In this document: in pieces, positions 1 to 6,800 of the stretch
Position numbering within the stretch: the stretch's first letter is position 1
How the letters are laid out: each line of letters opens with the position of its first letter
Origin: an uncultured Zetaproteobacteria bacterium
GTDB lineage: Bacteria > Pseudomonadota > Zetaproteobacteria > Mariprofundales > Mariprofundaceae
Direction: 5' to 3'
DNA length: 8,398 bases
Assembly (NCBI GenBank): GCA_913056285.1
Contig: CAJXNE010000088.1
Coordinates: 1 to 8,398, forward strand
The notes under the pieces: model-generated
Told to the model about the DNA's origin: nothing
The model's input: the letters and a program-made list of their open reading frames with translations, nothing else
Databases searched by the model: none
Made by a program: the position numbers and the translations under genes

Positions 1-57
1 CAGGCGAACGGCTTGCTCGGAGATGGTTTGGCGGGACACTTCGTTCACCTGACTCAT
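1..57 (-). CDS. 5' end of an unidentified gene overlapping tldD (partial)
   Basis: Reading leftward, an ATG at 57-55 overlaps the tldD stop codon (54-56) in an ATGA arrangement, which is typical of translational coupling. The 19 visible codons give MSQVNEVSRQTISEQAVRL, an amphipathic helix-like start, before the window ends. This is too short to identify. Because TldD works with TldE (PmbA) and the two genes are often close together, and because PmbA proteins begin with a short helix of this kind, tldE/pmbA is a plausible guess only. Any other gene co-transcribed with tldD is also possible. The overlap itself is directly seen; the identity is inference. Confidence 0.5.
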   Translation of the reverse strand, partial: MSQVNEVSRQTISEQAVRL

Positions 58-1490
58 GCCTCGGTGCCTCCTACAGTAAGTTCGTCAATGCGAATGGTGG
101 GTAGCCCTACGCCAACCGGCACCGATTGGCCGCCCTTGCCGCAGGTGCCGACGCCCGGATCGAGTTCGAGATTATTGCCGATCATCGAAACTTTTTGCAG
201 CACCTCATGGCCGGAACCGATCAGTGTTGCGCCCTTGACCGGGTATTGAATCACGCCTTTCTCCACGTAATACGCTTCGGATGTGGTGAATACGAATTTG
301 CCGGAAGTGATATCGACCTGACCGCCGCCGAAATTGACGGCATAAATCCCCTTATCCAGCGATGCAATAATATCATCCGGTTTATCGTTGCCTGCCAGCA
401 TAAACGTATTGGTCATGCGCGGCAGTACCGGGTGGGCATAGGATTCGCGTCGTCCGTTGCCGGTCGGAGCCATACCCATCAATCGTGCATTTTGTTTATC
501 CATCAAATAACCGGTCAGAATGCCGTCTTCAATCAGGACGGTTTGCTTGGTCGCCGTGCCTTCGTCATCAATGCTCAGCGAACCGCGCCGCTCGGCAATG
601 GTGCCGTCATCGACAACCGTGATGCCTTTGGCGGCAACTCTGCTTCCCATTTTATCGGCAAATACAGATGTGCCCTTGCGATTAAAATCGCCTTCAAGGC
701 CGTGACCGATGGCTTCGTGCAATAAAATACCCGGCCAGCCAGGCCCCAGCACTACCGGCATGGTTCCTGCCGGCGCATCATGGGCATCGAGATTGAGCAG
801 GGCGAGTCTCACCGCTTCATGCACCAGTCGTTTGGCTTCATCGCCATCAATCAGACGGGACAGCGAAAACCGACCGCCACCACCGGCCGAGCCGGTTTCT
901 CGCTTGCCGTTGTGTTCTACTACCACCGACACATTGAGGCGGACCAGAGGCCTGGCATCATGAATGGCCGCACCATCCATGCGGATGATGTGAATGTCGG
1001 AAAAGGAGGATGATACATTGGCAAACACCTGTTTGATGCGCGGGTCAAGGCTGCGGGCCAGTGCATCGAGTTCCTCCAGCAATGCTTTGCGTTCGGAGAA
1101 GTCCACCGAAGCGGCCGGGTTGACGGCCTGATATAAAGCTGGTGCAGAAATATGATGAATTGAAACCGGAGCGCGGCTTTGTCCGCTTTCGGCAATAGCG
1201 CGAGCCGATTTTCCCGCTTCCAGCAAGGCGGTGCTATCGAGCCTGTCGGTAAAGGCGTGACCGGCGGCTTCCCCTTTGATGACGCGCGCCCCCATGCCCT
1301 GGTGGGTGGAGGCGGAAACGTGTTTCACACGGCCTTCTTCGAGTGCCAGCGATTCGGAGCATGAATGCTCCAGATATAAATCACCGTCATCGGCATGTGC
1401 CGGCAGCATATCGGAGAGAACAGATTGTAGCGTTTCGATGGAAACAGGAAGGGTAGTGGCCGGAGCGGTTCCGGAGGTAGTGTCAGACAT
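54..1490 (-). CDS. tldD: TldD, metalloprotease subunit of the TldD/TldE peptidase
   Basis: TldD pairs with TldE (PmbA) as a cytoplasmic zinc peptidase that degrades unfolded short peptides and trims peptides such as microcin B17 and the antitoxin CcdA in E. coli. With the start at 1490 the protein has 478 aa, close to the 481 aa of E. coli TldD. The metal motif HEAIGH lies at residues 258-263 inside LLHEAIGHGLEGDFN. The family's C-terminal block GTCGKGGQ carries the likely third metal ligand, Cys450. Other strongly conserved blocks are the RPLVRL segment, AGTMPVVLG just before the metal motif, GNGRRESYAH, NFGGGQVDITSGKFVF and the end TVGGTEA. An ATG at 1580 would add 30 residues (MVFIP...). 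I reject it because the extension does not look like the family and runs over the repeat array between the two divergent genes. No clear Shine-Dalgarno precedes 1490. The downstream gene overlaps by ATGA. All active-site residues look intact. Confidence 0.96.
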   Translation of the reverse strand: MSDTTSGTAPATTLPVSIETLQSVLSDMLPAHADDGDLYLEHSCSESLALEEGRVKHVSASTHQGMGARVIKGEAAGHAFTDRLDSTALLEAGKSARAIAESGQSRAPVSIHHISAPALYQAVNPAASVDFSERKALLEELDALARSLDPRIKQVFANVSSSFSDIHIIRMDGAAIHDARPLVRLNVSVVVEHNGKRETGSAGGGGRFSLSRLIDGDEAKRLVHEAVRLALLNLDAHDAPAGTMPVVLGPGWPGILLHEAIGHGLEGDFNRKGTSVFADKMGSRVAAKGITVVDDGTIAERRGSLSIDDEGTATKQTVLIEDGILTGYLMDKQNARLMGMAPTGNGRRESYAHPVLPRMTNTFMLAGNDKPDDIIASLDKGIYAVNFGGGQVDITSGKFVFTTSEAYYVEKGVIQYPVKGATLIGSGHEVLQKVSMIGNNLELDPGVGTCGKGGQSVPVGVGLPTIRIDELTVGGTEA

Positions 1491-1535
1491 GGTCGCAATC
1501 GTCGGTGTTGACGGTTTTCTGTCAAGGATATTCGC

Positions 1536-1614
1536 AAGTGGGCGAAGTTCATTCCGTAAAATAGACGGAATAAAAACCATAAAATGGACGAATTGACAGC
1601 CGATAAATGGACGG
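1536..1614. repeat. Four 10-bp direct repeats at exact 23-bp spacing (iteron-like)
   Basis: The copies are AAGTGGGCGA (1536-1545), AAATAGACGG (1559-1568), AAATGGACGA (1582-1591) and AAATGGACGG (1605-1614). Start-to-start distance is 23 bp each time. Copies 2-4 agree with each other at 8 or 9 of 10 positions, and copy 1 matches copy 3 at 8 of 10. Copies 2-4 are also preceded by CCGTA, CCATA or CCGAT, so the conserved unit may be somewhat longer. A spacing of about two helical turns would place the sites near one face of DNA. The array spans the divergent region between tldD and the ATPase gene. Copy 3 ends just before the -35 box and copy 4 fills the spacer up to the -10 box. A binding site for a multimeric regulator is the natural reading. 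The regulator is unknown. Confidence 0.7.
1551..1571. promoter_or_regulatory. Perfect inverted repeat, candidate operator
   Basis: ATTCCGT (1551-1557) and ACGGAAT (1565-1571) are perfect inverted copies separated by 7 nt (AAAATAG). The element lies in the non-coding gap between divergent genes and contains the second 23-bp-spaced repeat (1559-1568). No T tract follows, so it does not look like an intrinsic terminator. An operator for a dimeric regulator of tldD, the ATPase operon or both is possible. Only the symmetry is directly seen. Confidence 0.45.
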
Positions 1615-1620
1615 TATTAT
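1593..1620 (+). promoter_or_regulatory. Sigma-70-type promoter of the ATPase operon, probably giving a leaderless mRNA
   Basis: TTGACA at 1593-1598 is a perfect -35 box, and TATTAT at 1615-1620 matches TATAAT at 5 of 6 positions. The spacer is 16 bp. The expected transcription start is near 1626-1628, 2-4 nt before the ATG at 1630, which leaves no room for a ribosome binding site. This agrees with the absence of any Shine-Dalgarno upstream of that ATG. The fourth direct repeat occupies most of the spacer, so a protein bound there would compete directly with RNA polymerase. Confidence 0.7.
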
Positions 1621-1629
1621 TTCTTGTGT

Positions 1630-2877
1630 ATGAAAGGAAAAGAATTATATCTCCCGCGTATTCTTGAAAGCTCTCTTAAAGAGGCGCTGGCAGATACACC
1701 TGTGGTTTGTTTGCTTGGTCCCAGGCAGTGCGGTAAAACCACATTGGCGCAGTCGTTTGATTCGGAGCGTGCATTCGTCAGCCTCGATGAGGACAATTAT
1801 TATCAAGTCGCCAGCATGGATCCTGCAGGTTTTATTGCCAGCCTTCCCGATGTGGTGACGCTGGATGAAGTGCAGCGGGTTCCCGAACTGCTCCCTGCCA
1901 TTAAATTGTCTGTGGACCGTGACAGGCGGCCAGGCCGTTTTCTATTAACCGGATCTGCCAATATATTGTTATTGCCGCGTGTGACGGAATCGCTGGCAGG
2001 GCGCATGGAAGTTATCCAATTACAGCCATTGACCGAGGCCGAAAAGGAATATTCGGGCGGCTCATTTCTTCGCTCTTTCCTTGAAGGAAGGGTGAGGCCC
2101 GGCATTCATGACGGAGAGGGAAATACCGGAACGAGTTTGCCAAACAGGCTGGTGAGCGGAGGTTATCCGGAAGCGTTGACCCGTTTGCCAACTCGATCCC
2201 GACAATGGCATCGGCAGTACATGAAATCCATGATTGAACGGGATGTGAGGGATATATCCCGTGTAAAAGATGGCGATGAACTAGGTCGTCTGATTGAATT
2301 GCTGGCATGGCGTTCCGGTCAATTAATCAATATCAGCAGTCTGTCCAAAGAGCTTGGATTGCATCGGGAAACGGTGGAACAATATATCTCCATTCTTGAA
2401 CGGCTTTTTCTCATTAGGCGTTTACCCGCATGGCATCGTAATTCGGCCAAGCGTTTGATCAAGGCTCCAAAAATTCATCTGATTGATAGTGGGCTGGCGG
2501 CAACACTTACCGGCCTGGAAAGTGGCGACTGGAACGAAAAGCGGGATAGTATGGGGCATTTGCTTGAATCATTTGTGGTTCAACAGTTGCTTGCCCAGGC
2601 CGGGTGGACCGATGCTGATTTGCGTTTCTGGCATTATCGGGATAAGGATCAGGTAGAGGTTGATTTGGTTATCACGCGTGGCGCACAGACATGGGGCATT
2701 GAAGTCAAGGCGGCAGTTTCTCTGAGTAACAGGGATGGCAAAGGGCTTGCCCGCCTGGCTGAACAATGCGGCAAGGATTTTCGGGGTGGCATTGTTCTTT
2801 ATGCCGGACAGGATACGCTGCCGCTGGGCAATACGCCTTTTCTTGCAGTACCGTTGCATAAGCTGTGGAGTGAATAG
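1630..2877 (+). CDS. AAA-type ATPase with C-terminal DUF4143 domain
   Basis: This 415-aa protein belongs to the common family of P-loop ATPases joined to DUF4143. Their biochemical role is not established. The Walker A motif is GPRQCGKTT at residues 30-38. Walker B is VVTLDE at 75-80, followed by the family's QRVPEL. A sensor-like segment LLTGSAN covers 105-111. A winged-helix-like region spans about 220-266 (LLAWRSGQLINISSLSKELG). The C-terminal part has a PD-(D/E)XK nuclease-like pattern: Glu313 in GHLLESFV, Asp345 in VEVDLV, and Glu358-Val-Lys360 in GIEVKAA. Whether it cuts DNA is unknown for the family. The ATG at 1630 is chosen because a strong promoter ends at 1620 and would start transcription downstream of the alternative TTG at 1624. 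No other Met precedes Walker A. It is the first gene of a four-gene run, with the next gene 3 nt downstream. Standalone members are often found in accessory regions, but this one sits in an ordinary-looking operon. Confidence 0.93.
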   Translation: MKGKELYLPRILESSLKEALADTPVVCLLGPRQCGKTTLAQSFDSERAFVSLDEDNYYQVASMDPAGFIASLPDVVTLDEVQRVPELLPAIKLSVDRDRRPGRFLLTGSANILLLPRVTESLAGRMEVIQLQPLTEAEKEYSGGSFLRSFLEGRVRPGIHDGEGNTGTSLPNRLVSGGYPEALTRLPTRSRQWHRQYMKSMIERDVRDISRVKDGDELGRLIELLAWRSGQLINISSLSKELGLHRETVEQYISILERLFLIRRLPAWHRNSAKRLIKAPKIHLIDSGLAATLTGLESGDWNEKRDSMGHLLESFVVQQLLAQAGWTDADLRFWHYRDKDQVEVDLVITRGAQTWGIEVKAAVSLSNRDGKGLARLAEQCGKDFRGGIVLYAGQDTLPLGNTPFLAVPLHKLWSE

Positions 2878-2880
2878 AAT

Positions 2881-3090
2881 ATGACTGAATTAATTAGAAT
2901 ATCCGACCCTGTAAGTCTGCAAATCCTGAGCGATATGCTGGCATCAAAACAAATCCTGTTTCGAGTCGAGAATGTCGGCATGAATGCCCTTATGCCGTTG
3001 CCCACTGTGATGGATGCACGCGTGCTGGTGGCTGAGGATGATCTGGCGGCTGCCGAACTGATTGTGCGTGATCTGGAGTTGGACACATGA
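2881..3090 (+). CDS. Small DUF2007-type protein
   Basis: The protein has 69 aa and the pattern of the DUF2007 family (putative signal-transducing proteins with a small ferredoxin-like fold). The N-terminal strand plus DPVSLQILSDMLASKQI helix is followed by a strand (FRVEN) and a Leu/Pro-rich middle (GMNALMPLPTVMDA). It ends with VLVAEDDLAAAELIVRDLE, whose V(L)V..ED...A.E.I pattern is characteristic. It is soluble with no signal peptide or membrane segment. It begins 3 nt after the ATPase stop; GGAG at 2867-2870 is a usable but distant ribosome site. Its stop overlaps the next start (ATGA at 3087-3090), which suggests coupled synthesis with the membrane protein. The molecular role of DUF2007 proteins is not known to me. 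The assignment rests on the pattern alone. Confidence 0.8.
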   Translation: MTELIRISDPVSLQILSDMLASKQILFRVENVGMNALMPLPTVMDARVLVAEDDLAAAELIVRDLELDT

Positions 3091-3797
3091 TTCGCGGCGC
3101 ACTGGCGCTATTGAGCGGCTTACGCTTATTGCTGGGACGGTCTGAATTGCGCGCCATTTTATGGCGCATGGTTGCTTTGCTGCTGGTGTTGATGCTGGTG
3201 ACTTTCGGAGCCACGTTCTGGCTGGTCGATTATATTGCTGCCATGTGGATTCCGGCTGGAGATGCCTGGTATTGGCAGGTTTTGTCATGGTTGGCTGGCG
3301 TGTTGGCGTTTGTGCTGGCGATGATTTGCGGCATCGTCAGTTTTGTGCTGCTGGGCTCGGCTGCATCCGCGCCATGGCTGGATGATCTGGCCGCACGCAC
3401 GGAAGCCTTGTCAGGAAGTACCATCACCGGGCAGCAGACGGGCTGGATGCAATTGGTCGGCGATAGTCTGGCCAATTCGATTCGCCCTTTGTTTGGCTTG
3501 TTGGCTTGGGGCGTGGCGGCACTGTTGTTTTTCTGGTTACCACCGGTGGCGACAGCGTTGTGGAGCTATGGCGGTATTCGTTTTCTCAGTTTTGAATTGA
3601 TCGATACTCCGGCCTCCCGGCGTAACTGGGATTTCAATACGCGTAAGCAAAAGCTACATGAGCGGCGGTGGTTTTATTTAGGGTTTTCTGCTACAGCAAT
3701 GCTGCTGATGCTGGTGCCAGTGCTTAACTTGCTGGTGATTCCCGCTGCTGTGGTTAGCATCAGCAGTGATTTGCTGCGGGTACAAAATTCTGGATAA
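3087..3797 (+). CDS. EI24/CysZ-family membrane protein
   Basis: This 236-aa integral inner-membrane protein belongs to the EI24 family, whose bacterial members include CysZ, a sulfate uptake protein. Hydrophobic segments are seen at about residues 25-52, 62-95, 132-158 and 195-226, with a soluble stretch at about 96-130. Family features include the segment ALWSYGGIRFLSFELIDTP followed by SRRNWDF near 157-183. The C-terminal helix has VPVLNLLVIPAAVVSIS, the usual P..N....P arrangement. The start is set by the ATGA overlap with the preceding gene and a GGAG at 3075-3078, 8 nt upstream. No cysteine-synthesis or sulfate-assimilation gene is nearby, so a sulfate role is not supported by context. 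I therefore leave the symbol blank. Confidence 0.85.
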   Translation: MIRGALALLSGLRLLLGRSELRAILWRMVALLLVLMLVTFGATFWLVDYIAAMWIPAGDAWYWQVLSWLAGVLAFVLAMICGIVSFVLLGSAASAPWLDDLAARTEALSGSTITGQQTGWMQLVGDSLANSIRPLFGLLAWGVAALLFFWLPPVATALWSYGGIRFLSFELIDTPASRRNWDFNTRKQKLHERRWFYLGFSATAMLLMLVPVLNLLVIPAAVVSISSDLLRVQNSG

Positions 3798-3819
3798 TGC
3801 CAATATAAGCCAACCGTGT

Positions 3820-3842
3820 TTTCCATGGAGGAAATGACGTAA
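3820..3842 (+). promoter_or_regulatory. Ribosome binding site of the sensor kinase, within a small hairpin
   Basis: GGAGG at 3827-3831 precedes the ATG at 3843 by 11 nt. TTTCC (3820-3824) can pair with GGAAA (3830-3834) around a 5-nt loop, which would hide the last two Gs of the Shine-Dalgarno sequence. An in-frame TAA (3840-3842) sits directly against the ATG, so the ATG at 3825 upstream cannot be the start. The hairpin is short, and its effect on translation is speculative. The 45-nt gap 3798-3842 holds no recognisable promoter or terminator. Confidence 0.5.
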
Positions 3843-6800
3843 ATGAGCCTGACCATCAATGAAGTGTTGACCCGTAAGGTGTTGACAATATCACCGGATA
3901 TCATGCTGACGGAAGCTGCGAGGCTGATGGCGGAGAATAGCATTTCATGCCTTGTGGCAGTCGAGGATGATAAACCGGTTGGTATGCTTACCGAAGCTGA
4001 CCTGGTGCGAATTGCGCATTTGCATATCGATCCCGAGCAAACGTCCATATCCGGTTTTTTGTCAGCGCCGGTTATTTCCATCGAGAAAGGGCATAATATT
4101 TTCGATGCCTTTAATGTGTTGCTGGAGCATCAGGTCAGTCATCTGGTCGTCGTACATTCGGATGGGCGCCTCAAAGGGATCCTGACCTTTAGCGATATAC
4201 TCAAGGCTGCCGAATTCGATGATTTCCTGCGCGTCAAACCGGTCAGCAGCGTGATGAGCTGTCATGTGGTGAGTGCAACGCCCGAAACGGCTTTGAACGA
4301 TGTGCTGACCCGGATGGATGAGGCGCATCTTTCCTGCATGGTTGCGGTTGATAACGGTAAGGCATGCGGCATTTTTACCGAACGCGATGTCGCCCGTCTG
4401 CTTGCATCCGATGCTGATCCTGATGTCTTAACGCTGGGTGAGGTGATGACTTCGCCGATCATGACCATGCATGCGGAAGATTCGATGCTGGATGCCGTGC
4501 TGATGATGCGGAAAAAAGGTTTCAGGCGCGTTGTGATTGTTGATGATGAGCTGCAACCGGCAGGCATAGTCACCCAGTTTGATATTATTCGCGGTATGGA
4601 AAGCCGAGCCATCCATCGCTTTCAGGCGCTCTTTAATCAGATGGAAGGCCAGCTGGTGGTCGAAAAAACGGAACTGGAGCGCATAGTCGGCGCATCGCCG
4701 GCGGTGCTCTACCGTTACCACTACAACGGTGAGAATAAAGGTTTTACTGCTACCTATATCAGTCATTCAGTCACGGCTATGCTGGGGTATGAACGGCATG
4801 AATGCATGCAGGCGGACTGGTTGTTTTCACATATTCATCCGGATGATGTGCGGCTGGTTGAGGCGGGTATGCAAAAGCTGCTGGAACGCGGTGAGATTGA
4901 GCAAATCTACCGTTTAGCAGACAAATCCGGCGAGTATCGATGGATTCAGGATCATGCCTGTCTGAACAGGGGGGTGGGTGGCAAACCGGATGAAGTGATC
5001 GGCTCATGGCTGGATATTACCGAATCCCGGCAGCGTGATCAGCAAGTGTATGAAAGTGAAGAATTATACCGTTCACTGGTTGATCTGGCTTTTGACGGCA
5101 TAGTTATCATTGCAGCCGATGGCCGCGTAATATTCGCAAATGAAGCCTGCGCCTCAGTCTTGGGTGGCACGTCCGATGAAATAACAGGTAAATTTTATGA
5201 GGATATGGTGCACCCGGAGGAACGTCAGGCCATGAGGCTGCGTTTCAGGCAGCGCATGGATGGCAACGGGTCTAAAAAAGCCTATGAGACGCGCCTGCTG
5301 CAAATAAATGGTGATACAGTCTGGGTGGAACTAAGTGGACGCTTAATTACATGGCAGAATTGCCCCGCCGATTTGTTGACACTGCATGATATCACCGAGC
5401 GTAAACTGACGGAGACGGCGCTCAGGCAAAGCGTGGAGCAGCAACAGAGGATTCTGGAAGCCAATCCTGTGCCCACTGTCATCAGCAGAGCCTCGGATGG
5501 CACAATCCTCTACGCCGACAAGCTGCTTGGAGAGATGTTCGGTATTGACAGCGACGAGTTGATCGGCCGGGTGACGCCCGATTTTTATGCCAATCCTGAC
5601 GACCGACAGCGGTTATTGCAGGAATTTTCCGATAAAGGAGTGGTTGAAGGCAGAGAGGTCAGGGCTCGCAAAGCGGACGGAACGGATTTCTGGGTCATCG
5701 TTTCCCTGCACCCGGTATCCTTCGACGGTGAATCCGCCTGGATGGCAGCCTTTTATGACATCACCGCGCGCAAGCAGGCCGAACAACAACTGATCGAGAG
5801 TGGAAAGAAATACCGCACGTTATTCGATGAAGCGCGTGACATGATGCATATCGTTGGTGCTGATGGTCGTATTATAGATGTGAATCAGTTTGAGCTGGAT
5901 ACGCTTGGTTACAGTCGAGAAGAGATGATTGGCATGCCAGTGAAGGAGATCATTTGTCTCGAATTTCTGGAAGAGACGTCCGAACGTATTGAAATCGTGT
6001 TTGGCGGTCAACCTCAACCACTGATCGAGACAGCACTGCGTAAGAAAAATGGTGACTGTATTGATGTGGAATTATCTGCCACCCCGCAGTTTGATGCATC
6101 AGGTAATGTGATCGCCGGTCGAGCTATTATCAGGGACATCTCTGATCGCAAAAAAGCCGAGCGAGAGAAAGAGCTAGACAGGCAACGCGCTGAGGCATTG
6201 CTGCAATTGCCCAAATTGGCGGCAGAGCTGAATGAACTGGAGTTTATACAGCGTGGTCAGGAGTTGGCTGAGAACCTGACCAATAGCAAAATTTCATTTA
6301 TTCACTTTATGAATGAAGATGATAACAGCATCGAGCTCGGTGCCTGGTCTCGGCGTACACTGCAGGATTACTGCACTGCCGCATTCGACAAGCATTATCC
6401 TGTCAATAAGGCGGGCGTATGGGCAGATGCCGCGCGCCAGCACAAGGTGGTGGTGTTCAACGATTATGCATCAGCGCCGAATAAAAAAGGATTGCCGCAA
6501 GGGCATGCCGGATTAACACGGCTGATCAGTCTGCCGGTGATTGAAAACGGGCGCGTTGTGATGATCACGGGGGTGGGTAATAAGGATCAGGATTACACCG
6601 AACAGGATGTTAATACTGTTCAGCTGATTTCGGACTCCATATGGCAGATTGTGCAGCGACGGCGCAATGAGTCTTCTTTAATCCAGTCTGAACAAAAATT
6701 CCGCAGCCTGTTCGAAGAGTCGCGCGATATGATGCATATTGTCGGACATGATGGACGTATCATTGATGTAAACCGGGTGGAGTTGGAGACGCTGGGCTAT

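Noticed and set aside
126..725. A 199-aa open frame on the plus strand
   Set aside because: It is entirely antisense to the highly conserved TldD gene and has no recognisable domain, so it is a shadow frame.
1491..1525. A minus-strand TTGACA (1525-1520) as the tldD promoter
   Set aside because: The -35-like box is perfect, but no acceptable -10 hexamer follows at 16-18 bp (best candidate ACGATT matches at only two positions).
1551..1571. The inverted repeat as an intrinsic terminator
   Set aside because: The stem is only 7 bp and AT-rich, no T tract follows on either strand, and it lies upstream of both divergent genes rather than after one.
1491..1580. A 30-residue N-terminal extension of TldD from the ATG at 1580
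   Set aside because: The extension is unlike the family, would make the protein longer than E. coli TldD, and overlaps two of the 23-bp-spaced repeats and the inverted repeat. The start at 1490 gives the usual length.
1536..1614. Reading the repeats as a small CRISPR array
   Set aside because: The conserved core is about 10 bp with 13-bp gaps, far shorter than CRISPR repeats and spacers, and no cas genes are present.
3825..3842. A short leader peptide MEEMT upstream of the kinase
   Set aside because: It is in frame with the kinase, ends at the TAA directly before the true ATG, and overlaps the kinase's Shine-Dalgarno, so it lacks its own ribosome site.
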